Shown here in pieces: positions 56,431 to 64,000 of a stretch of 64,000 nucleotides of DNA. The DNA is taken from contig NC_088306.1 in NCBI RefSeq assembly GCF_032854445.1, forward strand, positions 24,399,764-24,463,763. The letters run 5' to 3'. Within the stretch, counting starts at the first letter, position 1. Every line of letters begins with the position of its first letter. The stretch comes from Liolophura sinensis. Lineage: Eukaryota > Mollusca > Polyplacophora > Chitonida > Chitonidae. The position numbers and the translations under genes were made by a program. The notes beneath the pieces were generated by a model. The model ran no database searches and had not been told where the DNA came from. It worked only from the letters and a program-made list of their open reading frames with translations.

Positions 56431-56982
56431 CACTGTGTTTTGATCAACAACAATGAAGGCTGCACAAGTGCTGCGATGGATTATGTGAAATTTTTATTGT
56501 GTTTGAAATTCCCTGCTTTTTTGAAAAGGTTTTAACTTAACACGTTTTAATCGACCTATCTTAGGGCATAGAAAGTGTCATGACCCTCGTGCAAGTAAGT
56601 GGGGAATTTACAACACCCATCATAGAAAATCATAGAAAGCTCCATGACCCTCGTGGAAGTAAGTGGGGAATTTACAACACCCATCAGAGTAAATCTATGA
56701 AGCATGATCCCATGTGTCTTTGACTGATCATTTTTGGCAAAATTGTCAGACTGGGTTGTGTGTATCGATTTTCTATGGAAATACCTGTAGTGTGCAATTT
56801 TATCTCTTTGTGTTGGGGTAAAACTGGACCTTGCTGAAAAATAAATACATTGTAGGCAGCACATCGCTGGTTTGGTCCTTTTTCGTATTGAGAATGACGT
56901 CAATACCCTCTTGCTATGGAACTTGAGTAAAAGTTTCTACGCTTCCCCGCCTACTTTCATTAAATTCATTAACTTTTTAGGT

Positions 56983-57010
56983 AGCGCGTTATCCACTGCA
57001 TTACGGGGAC
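56983..57010 (-). pseudogene. tRNA-Arg 5' stub 7
   Basis: 28-base relic. Confidence 0.85.
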
Positions 57011-57498
57011 CACTGTGCTTTATGAACAACAGTGAAGGCTGCAGAAGTTCTGCGATTGATTCTGACAAATTTTAATTGTGTTTTATATTGCCTGCATTTT
57101 CCCATCGTTTTAAGTGAAAACGTTTGAATCGTTTAAATTAGAGACATGGAAAGCGTCATGACCCTCGTGCAAGTGGGTGGAGAATTTACAATACCCATTA
57201 GAGAAAATAAACACAGCATAAAATCATGCGTCTTTGACTGATAATTTTTGGCAAAATTGTCAGAGTGGATTGTGTGTATCTATTTTGTATTGAAATAACT
57301 GTAGTGTGCAATGTTATATCTTTGTGTTGGGATAAAATGGACCTTGCTGAGAAATAAATGAACTGGAGGCAAAGATCGTAGGCTTGGTCCTTTGTCGTAT
57401 TCAGAATGCCGTCAATATCCTTTTACTATGGAAACTTGAAGAAAATTTTCTACATTTCCCTGCTCACCTTTATTAAGATTTTTAATTTTCCAGTCACT

Positions 57499-57537
57499 GC
57501 CTCTATAGCTCAGTGGTAGAGCACTGGTCTCGTAAAT
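57499..57537 (+). pseudogene. tRNA-Thr(CGU), copy 7, 3' half deleted
   Basis: Consensus up to the anticodon loop (CTCGTAAA), then joined directly to downstream spacer (TCAACCACAAATATGAAG). The deletion removes the anticodon 3' stem, T arm and acceptor 3' strand, so this is no longer a tRNA. Confidence 0.93.
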
Positions 57538-57600
57538 CAACCACAAATATGAAGTTTTTGTGTAAAAAGGAAACCTGTGTGGAGGGCAAACCTAAGGCAC

Positions 57601-57673
57601 CATCCCCGGCGGGATTCGAACCCGCGGCCTCTGGATTAGAAGTCCAGCGCGCTATCCACTGCGCTACGGGGAC
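57601..57673 (-). tRNA. tRNA-Arg(UCU), copy 7
   Basis: Consensus copy, all stems paired, although its partner tRNA-Thr is broken. Confidence 0.95.
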
Positions 57674-58162
57674 CACTGTGTTTAATCAACAACAATGAAG
57701 GCTGCACAAGTGCTGCGATGGATTATGTGAAATTTTTATTGTGTTTGAAATTCCTCGCTTTTTTGAAAAGGTTTTACCTTAACACGTTTTAATCGACCTA
57801 TCTTAAGGCATAGAAAGTGTCATGACCCTCGTGCAAGTAAGTGGGGAATTTACAACACCCATCATAGAAAATCAATAAAGCATAAATTCATGCGTCTTTG
57901 ACTGATAATTTTTGGCAAAATTGTCAGAGTGGGTTGTGTGTATCGATTTTGTATGGAAATAACTGTAGTGTGCAATCATATATCTTTGTGTTGGGATAAA
58001 ATGGACCTTGCTGAGAAATAAATGAACTGGAGGCAAAGATGGTAGGCTTGGTCCTTTGTTGTTTTCAGAATGCCGTCAATATCCTTTTCCTATGGAAACT
58101 TGAAGGAAATTTTCTACACTTCCCTGCTCACCTTTATTAAGATTATTAATTTTCCAGTCACT

Positions 58163-58235
58163 TTCTCTATAGCTCAGTGGTAGAGAACTGGTCTCGTAAA
58201 CCAGGGGTCGTAAGTTCGAATCCTCGCTGGAGGCT
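58163..58235 (+). pseudogene. tRNA-Thr(CGU), copy 8, degraded
   Basis: The acceptor reads TTCTCTA, the D stem is broken (GAGA), and one base is inserted in the T region (GTTCGAATCC). The anticodon is kept. This copy borders LINE copy A. Confidence 0.8.
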
Positions 58236-58372
58236 GAAATAAAAAACAAAAAAAAAACATAGTTTTTATATCAAGCAGAAATATGAAGTTTTTGTGAAAA
58301 AGTGAAATTTATGTGGAGATTAAACAAAAAGCACCATAGGGGAGAGTGTGCTAGACGCCGAAGTGAACGGAC

Positions 58373-58741
58373 GTGTCGGTTATTCTCTGCTGTTTACACA
58401 TTTGTGCAACAACAACGCTTGTTTTTGAGACTGATTTTTTGGTGATCTGGGAGCCCACAGAGCTTGAGTTTGGCCAGTGGTTACTGTTTGGTGAAGGGCG
58501 TGTGCCCCGTTGGATCAGGTATGTCCAAGCCCGTGTCGTTTTCGCCTGTAAACAGGCCAAGCAGAACTTTGTCTGTGTCAATCGCTACACGAAGCAGCCC
58601 GGCATTTTCTACGGCTGTCCAGAGGGACTTTATTCCTATTCTGTCAAGTGTGTTAAATATCAAGACAGAGCTAATAAGTTTTCAGAAGAATTATTTAAAG
58701 AAACACTTCTATCTCCGCGTGTCTACAGTGGCTGGGCATAA
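58373..58741 (+). CDS. LINE copy A: ORF1 N-terminal frame
   Basis: A 122-codon frame with WEPTELEFGQWLLFGEG, IRYVQARVVFAC, QNFVCVNRYTKQPG and YSYSVKCVKYQDRANKFSEE, ending in a stop after SPRVYSGWA. These blocks are also present in copy B, so this phase is real protein sequence. The continuation (STVAGHNALVSKS) lies in a different phase, so either a frameshift mutation predates both copies or the two frames are translated separately. It likely belongs to the RNA-binding ORF1 protein of the LINE particle. Confidence 0.65.
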   Translation: MSVILCCLHICATTTLVFETDFLVIWEPTELEFGQWLLFGEGRVPRWIRYVQARVVFACKQAKQNFVCVNRYTKQPGIFYGCPEGLYSYSVKCVKYQDRANKFSEELFKETLLSPRVYSGWA

Positions 58742-59828
58742 TGCCCTAGTGAGTAAATCCAATGTTGTTATAAATGGAACGGCGTGGTCCATTATGCCCG
58801 CGTCGTCAGTTTACCTGAATCTGACGGCCCACTGGGCACCGGATGAAATGTCAGATGACACTATCGAGGCAGCTTTGCAACCCTATGGTGAATGCCTGGG
58901 TGTGACGAAACCCAGATTTTCAGACCCGGAGCTCTCACATGTTCGGACAGGTATTCGGATTTACAGATTTAGGTGTCACAAAGTTCGTTATGTACCAAAT
59001 TTTATTAATTTCGGTGGTGACATTGTTATGTTTACCTACCCCGGGCAAACCTATGAATGTCGGAAGTGTGGCCAAAAATCACACAAGGCGGCAGAGTGTA
59101 GAGCACTGTGGTGTTCTAACTGCGACGGTTTCTCCCCCCATGAGAATCCTCATACAGAGAAGGACTGTACAAATCCATGCCGAATGTGTGACTCAGGGCT
59201 TCATACGGTCAGTGACTGTTGTGCGAGAGCAATGTCGTACGCGGCGCGAGTTAAGGGAAACCTACCGACTATGCGCCAGTATAATAAGGAAGACGCCGTA
59301 AAACAAGATGACATTGATGTTGACGTCAGCGACGATGAAGACCCATTCAACGCACCTGCTATGGAACTGGTTCAAGACAGCGAGGAGAACGAAGACGAAA
59401 TCGACGGGAATGGTGACGACAGCGCCGATGAAGACGTCAGCGACGACAGCGAGTCTGATAAGGAGATGGACGTCCGGAAGAATACTAAGAACACCGAAGA
59501 AGTGGATGTTGGTGATAATGAAACGTCATCAGCTGTCCCAAGGGTGAAGAATGTGCTCGTGGCTGACGTGCACGCTCCCGACGTGCGTTCACCAGTCCCA
59601 GTCGAGGAAAAGCGAGCTAAGTTGGACAATGGCAGTACAACCGAAGAGGCAGCGTCATCTATCCCGCCCAGTTCCCATCCTACTGATTATGATGGTGTTG
59701 ATGCCGATCAGTCGTCAGACTGTATGACGCCGACCCCATCTCAGGAGGGGGACACCATGCTTCTGGAATACAGGAAAAGAAAATCGCTTGCTTCTCGTGC
59801 GAGGCAGCGAATGAAAAGAGACAAATGA
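58705..59828 (+). CDS. LINE copy A: ORF1 main part (zinc knuckles, acidic region)
   Basis: The frame is open from 58464, but recognisable protein starts near 58705 (STVAGHNALVSKSNVVINGT). Next come an RRM-like segment (LTAHWAPDEMSDDTIEAAL with GIRIYRFRCHKVRYVP), YPGQTYECRKCGQKSHKAAEC (CCHC knuckle), CSNCDGFSPHENPH...DC, CRMCDSGLHTVSDC, a long Asp/Glu stretch (DDIDVDVSDDEDPF and on) and a basic end RKRKSLASRARQRMKRDK that could be a nuclear localisation signal. Tx1-clade ORF1 proteins have this layout. They coat the LINE RNA. The frame is intact in this copy. Confidence 0.82.
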
Positions 59829-59855
59829 GTTGTAGCGTAATTAGGACTCTCTTAT

Positions 59856-60710
59856 TTGACCACAATGGGTATGTACGCTCTACCTTTACTTACTTGTATA
59901 ATGAGCTTAAATAATATTCGTTTTGGGACTTTAAACATTAATGGTTTACGGGATCCGTCTAAACAACAACATGTCAAGCAATTTGTTTTCGATAAAGGAA
60001 TTGATGTATTATTCTTACAGGAAACACACTTCGAAAACTATAATGACACTAAATATTTGCAAATCCCGGGCGCTGCAAGGTGGGCGTATGGGTCAAATCG
60101 AAGTTGTGGGGTGGGAATAATTATTAGGTATACGGTAGACTGCTTTATACGGAAAATACAGAGGTGCCCTAACGGTCGCTACATAAGCCTTAGGATTGAG
60201 CTCAACAACACTGCTTTAAACCTTGTTTGTGTATATGCCCCTAATAATCCAAAGGAAAGAAAAGAGTTTATTTCTAATCTAGATAATGTGATGCAGGGCA
60301 GTGAGTTGGTTATTATGGGTGGGGATTTTAATTGTGTTGAGAGCATTGAATTAGATAGAGCTGGCTGTGCCAGTAATGTAAGAAATGATGGAGTGGACGA
60401 AATTAATAATTTGAAAAGAGATTTTGGTATTTGTGATATTTTTAGGAAACTGCATCCGGATAAGAATTGTTACACGTGGTCTAGGCGCCAGTGTGCCAGT
60501 AGATTGGATAGATTTTATATCCCTAACGCTGTGTTTAAGTATGTAACCCAGTGTGATGCTGTACATGTGTCTTTTTCTGATCATTCGTGTTTGTTTTTTG
60601 ATATCTCTTTTGAAGATATCATTTCATGGGGGCCGTTCTACTGGAAGTGTAATACTTCTGTGTTAAATGACACGGAGCTTGTTGATGATATTAAATCCGT
60701 TTATCCATGA
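59856..60710 (+). pseudogene. LINE copy A: ORF2 endonuclease domain
   Basis: A 284-codon frame. The likely start is the Met of MSLNNIRFGTLNINGLRD near 59901. Catalytic blocks of the apurinic/apyrimidinic-type nuclease are complete: NINGL, DVLFLQETHFENY (Glu), VCVYAPNNP, VIMGGDFNCVES (Asp, Asn), WSRRQCASRLDRFYI and HVSFSDHSCLF (Asp-His). It nicks target DNA to prime reverse transcription. The frame ends early because of a shift near 60695. The next frame continues with HDIFSVCTTGHADLIDRWE. Confidence 0.88.
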
Positions 60711-61260
60711 TATTTTCTCTGTCTGTACAACTGGTCATGCAGATCTAATAGACAGATGGGAGACATTTAAAGGGGAATGTAAAGATAGGATTCGGAGTTA
60801 CTGTAAGGAAAAATCTATGAACAAAAAACGTGATTTGTTGGTACTTGAACAAGAATTAAATGCGTTGAAATCTAGTCCAATCATTAACTGTGAGCGTATT
60901 GACAATGTGAAAAAGACTCTAAATGCCCTTTATAAGTCGAATCATGCGGGAGCGGTTATCCGTGCTAAAGCTGTTCATTTTGATCCGGGAGAAAATCCAA
61001 CCAAATATTTTATTAGACGAGAAGTTGGTAGGGGCAGAAAGAAGATGATCAAAAGTATTACTTGTCATAGTGATTCTTCAATATCCCATGAATCTCAGGA
61101 AGGCATTGCTAAGTGCAATGCTAAGTGTATAAGGTCGTATTATATGAAATTGTATACTGAACAAGATACTGACTCCTCCATTCAAGATGAGTTCTTGTCA
61201 TCGCTTCCAATGTTAAATGACGATTGTAAAACTGCCTGCGAAGGCCTTTTGATTGAATAG
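60700..61260 (+). pseudogene. LINE copy A: ORF2 linker, ends at a TAG
   Basis: Continues ORF2 with RWETFKGECKDRIR, AVIRAKAVHFDPGENPTKYF and YYMKLYTEQDTDSSIQDEF. The TAG at 61258-61260 is in frame with the RT that follows. Copies B and D have CAG (Gln) here, so this is a nonsense mutation of copy A. Confidence 0.85.
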
Positions 61261-62664
61261 GAGTTGTTTTTTGCAGTAAAAAATATGTCTAAAAACCGTT
61301 CGCCGGGATGCGACGGTTTGCCAGCAGAGTTTTATGTACAATTTTGGCCACTGTTTTCGGGTGTGTTTACGGATGTAGTTAATCACTGTTTTAACTTGGG
61401 TAGATTAAGTAATTCACAGCGTTCTGGGTTAATCACACTATTATGTAAGGTCCCCGACAATGCCGAAAGCATAAAAAACTGGAGGCCAATTAGCTTACTA
61501 AATGTAGATTATAAGATTGTTTCTAAAGCTTTGTGCAATCGGTTAAAAAATGTGATCGATACAATTGTACTTCAGAATCAGACATGTGGAATACCAGGCC
61601 GAAGTATTTTTGACAACCTTCACTTATTACGAAATACATATGATTATGTTGAACAAAAAGATTTAAAAGGATGCTTTCTTAACTTAGACCAGGAGAAAGC
61701 CTTTGACAGAGTAGACTGGTCATTTTGGTTCAAATGTTTAGAGAAATTTAACTTCGGACCCGACTTTTGTAAGTGGGTGCAATTATTATATACTGACATT
61801 ACAAGTAGTGTTATTGTGAACGGGCACATAACAGAAGAATTTAAACTGAGTCGAGGTGTCCGACAGGGTTGTTCTTTGTCACCATTATTGTATGTTTTGT
61901 CCTTAGAGCCCTTTATAGCCGCCATTAGAAACAATGACGAAATTAACGGTGTACGGTTACCCGGCACAAATGAGGAAACGAGAGTGTCGGCATTTGCAGA
62001 TGATACGACTGCAATTTTATCTGAAGAGAGTTCTGTTCCGCATGTAATTAAACTAGCAGAAAGTTATGGAAAAGCCTCAGGAGCAAAACTCAACTTGTTG
62101 AAAAGCACGGTTCTTCCCATTGGTAACTGGGACGAAACTAACGTACACAGTGGTGGGCTTAACACCACTACAAATTCAAAGATTTGTGGGGTATTTTTTG
62201 GACCAGATCAAACAGAACTCAGTTCTGAGCGTGTTTTAAGTAAGGTAAAGAAACATATATCAGCATGGAATGGAAGATATTTGACCCTACGGGGGAGGTC
62301 TGTCTTAATTAATACAGTTGCTTTAGCTGTCTTATGGTTTTCTGCACAGTGTACTCTGTTGCCACCTAAATGTGTCAATCAATGTTCCCAAACTGTGTTC
62401 AGATTTTTGTGGGATAACAAGCCCGAAAGTTTGAAGAGAGTTGTCGTACATAATAAAATAGGGAATGGAGGTCTAAACGTACATAATATAGATTGTAAAA
62501 TAAAAGCACTTGTTACTCGGCATGTTTTAAAATTAATTCATGGAACAACAGCGGAATGGAAATACTTTGCCATCTATTGGTTGGGTTTACCCCTAAGACA
62601 TGTTTGTCGTGAATTCTGTCGTTCCAATGTCCCACATTCTGAAAACATTCCAGTCTTTTTATAG
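61261..62664 (+). pseudogene. LINE copy A: ORF2 reverse transcriptase
   Basis: A continuous 467-codon frame covering RT: PGCDGLPAEFYVQFWP, NWRPISLLNVDYKIVSKAL, FLNLDQEKAFDRVDWSFWFK (motif A Asp), SRGVRQGCSLSPLLYVLSLE (motif B), SAFADDTTAILSEESS (FADD active site at about 61990-62010) and GRYLTLRGRSVLINTVALAV. All RT motifs look intact. The L1/Tx1-like character comes from the FADD box, GVRQGCSLSPLLY and the missing RNase H. A frameshift near 62640 ends it. Confidence 0.9.
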
Positions 62665-63365
62665 ACTGGCCTTGATCGCCTGGAGAGAATTTACCACAAG
62701 TGTACAGCAACCTGTAACATTGTGTTCAAGCAGGTATATTTATGAATATTTTGTAACAAAAATAGTACATTGTCCAAGAGCAATGGTGTGTCTATGCCGC
62801 ATTTGGACTGGGTTAGAATATGGAAAACTGTTTTTCATCAATTCTTAGATCACAATTTGGTCAACTTCAGTTACAAGTTGGTTCATGACATTTTGCCCGT
62901 TAAGGAAAAACTTCTTAGGAGAAATGTAGCCACCGATGACTTGTGTGTTTTTTGCTCCCTGTCTGAAACTCGGCAACATCTGTTTGTACAATGTAAAATC
63001 GTTCAGGACGTGTTTAATGACTTTAACCGGATATTTATTTTGTTTGCGAACTACCTACCAAATATGGACTCGAAAACATTAATTTACAAGGTATTCAATT
63101 CCACCTTTAACCAGGAAGTTAGAGCGGTGATGGTGTATGTCATATGTGTTCTTCAGTTTAGTATTTGGCGTGCACGCAACGACATAATATTTCAGAAAAA
63201 AACAGGGATTCTGTTGCTATTGTTAAGGCCGCCAAAGGAATAATTAAAACCCGTATTCATGTTGACTTTTTTCGACTAGACAGGCCATCTTTCGAGAAAA
63301 TCTGGTGTATAAACAAAGTCTTCTGTACATTACGGAATGATAAATTAGTGTATTTATTGAAATGA
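62640..63365 (+). pseudogene. LINE copy A: ORF2 C-terminal domain, frameshifted
   Basis: Three frames are needed: FYRLALIAWREFTTSV, then MPHLDWVRIWKTVFHQFLDH with CVFCSLSETRQHLFVQC (a CCHC-like zinc finger typical of LINE C-termini), then SVAIVKAAKGIIKTRIHVDF to the stop at 63365. Frameshifts lie near 62770 and 63205. Confidence 0.8.
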
Positions 63366-63535
63366 GCAGCTAATGTGCAATTGTTCTATTCACAAAGCAG
63401 TCATCTTTTCTGTGATATTTTATTTTAATTAAGACTGCCTTGTGATTTCCAAAGTGTGTGATAGCCGGGTAATGGGAAATCTTGTGTATTTGATGACAAT
63501 CTGGGAATAAATTCAACAATTTTCAAAAAAAAAAA

Positions 63536-64000
63536 TAAATTGGAGACATGGAAAGCGTCATGACCCTCGTGCAAGTGGGTGGAGAATTTACAATACCCAT
63601 TAGAGAAAATAAATACAGCATGAAATCATGCGTCTTTGACTGATAATTTTTGGCAAAGTTGTCAGAGTGGGTTGTGTGTATCGATTTTGTATGGAAATAA
63701 CTGTAGTGTGCAATCTTATATCTTTGTGTTGGGATAAAATGGACCTTGCTGAGATATAAATAAAGTGGAGGAAAAGATCGTAGGCTTGGTCCTTTGTTGT
63801 TTTCAGAATGACGTCAATATCCTTTTCCTATGGAAACTTGAAGAAAATTTTCTACACTTCCCTGCTCACTTTTATTAAGATTGTTAATATTCCAGTCACT
63901 GCCTCCATAGCTCAGTGGAAGAGCACTGGTCTCGTAAACCAGGGGTCGCGAGTTCGAACCTCGCTGGAGGCTGAAATTAAACAAAAACACAATTTTTAAA
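63536..64000. repeat. tRNA array, continuation beyond LINE copy A
   Basis: The spacer restarts at TAAATTGGAGACATGGAAAG and is collinear with 57134 onward. The array continues past the window end. Confidence 0.93.
63901..63972 (+). tRNA. tRNA-Thr(CGU), copy 9
   Basis: Acceptor GCCTCCA/TGGAGGC, all pairs Watson-Crick. The D loop reads AGTGGAA. Anticodon arm and T arm are consensus. Likely functional. Confidence 0.93.

Larger units (their letters stand above)
48338..58337. repeat. Tandem array of tRNA-Thr / tRNA-Arg units
   Basis: About 10 kb of head-to-tail units. tRNA-Thr starts are at 49045, 50556, 51863, 53374, 54681, 56192, 57499 and 58163. The steps alternate 1511 and 1307, giving a 2818-bp higher-order unit, and the last step is 664 bp. 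The 1511-bp units carry an extra copy of about 200 bases (GTGTGTATCGATTTTGTATG to CTTTATTAAGATT), for example at 50328-50534. Sister 2818-bp units are nearly identical, so recent homogenisation is likely. Confidence 0.97.
58338..63535 (+). mobile_element. Tx1-type LINE, copy A, full length
   Basis: About 5.2 kb: 5' UTR, ORF1, ORF2 (endonuclease, RT, C-terminal zinc finger), a short 3' UTR with AATAAA at 63506, and an A11 tail (63525-63535). The 5' end (AGGGGAGAGTG) follows CACCAT, the last bases of a tRNA-Arg gene read on the plus strand. The 3' flank resumes array spacer exactly 365 bases before the next tRNA-Thr, the same distance as in the intact array. ORF2 is broken by frameshifts and one stop. 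Confidence 0.93.

Noticed and set aside
49404-56903. A 115-residue frame on the minus strand repeated six times
   Set aside because: It is the translation of array spacer and is open only because the units are near identical. It has no domain, and it covers a 56-base internal repeat.
50567-57698. 76-residue frames reading VAQWIARWTSNPEAAGSNPA
   Set aside because: This is the translation of tRNA-Arg and tRNA-Thr gene sequence, a well-known artefact of tRNA regions.
61258-61260. Stop-codon readthrough or recoding between LINE linker and RT
   Set aside because: Copies B and D carry CAG at this codon, so a simple nonsense mutation in copy A explains it.
1-64000. Bacterial-type operons, riboswitches or replication origins
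   Set aside because: Nothing of this kind is present. Introns, Pol III genes and animal retroelements show the DNA is eukaryotic nuclear.

Overview
The window is eukaryotic, repeat-dominated DNA from an animal, most likely a lophotrochozoan marine invertebrate such as a mollusc or brachiopod. This rests on introns with GT/AG borders, a Frizzled-type cysteine-rich domain gene, tRNA-headed SINEs, Tc1/mariner transposons, Penelope-like elements, a Ty3/gypsy element with integrase before RNase H, and a Tx1-type LINE. I cannot name the species. No prokaryotic gene organisation is present.

Layout. 0-5.3 kb: intergenic DNA with a truncated SINE, a dispersed repeat, a dead Tc1-like transposon (2.56-3.63 kb) and the 3' tail of a Penelope-like element (4.2-4.7 kb). 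5.86-7.03 kb: a 53-bp minisatellite of 22 units. 8.2-14 kb, all on the minus strand: an SGNH-hydrolase ORF, three covarying hairpins, the C-terminal end of a LINE, and a decayed gypsy element. 14-19 kb: two more minisatellites (48 bp x 4 and 47 bp x 27). 20-26 kb: mostly SINE copies in quiet DNA. 27.29-29.24 kb: the only host protein-coding gene I can support, two exons that each encode a ten-cysteine Frizzled domain and join in phase. 29.6-39.6 kb: SINEs, Penelope-like elements and a degenerate LINE.

The most interesting part is 39.5-64 kb. From 48.3 to 58.3 kb and again from 63.5 kb to the window end there is a tandem array of tRNA genes. Each productive unit has a tRNA-Thr(CGU) on the plus strand facing a tRNA-Arg(UCU) on the minus strand about 95 bp away, with T-runs for Pol III termination between them. 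The array is built from a roughly 660-bp monomer, paired into 1307/1511-bp units and a homogenised 2818-bp higher-order repeat. Every second monomer has lost tRNA-Thr and the 3' part of tRNA-Arg, leaving a 28-nt tRNA stub.

Four copies of one Tx1-type LINE lie in or beside this array or its decayed remains. Copy A (58.3-63.5 kb, +) is full length and starts exactly at the 3' end of a tRNA-Arg gene. Copy B (39.6-42.45 kb, -) has the same 5' end and also sits just downstream of a tRNA-Thr pseudogene in the same orientation. Copy C (42.6-44.4 kb, +) is split by a Tc1 element with perfect terminal inverted repeats. Copy D (44.8-48.3 kb, +) is flanked by array spacer and carries a SINE. The pattern suggests a LINE that prefers tRNA gene arrays, as described for Dewa elements of the Tx1 clade. 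All copies carry frameshifts, stops or deletions, so none looks autonomous now.
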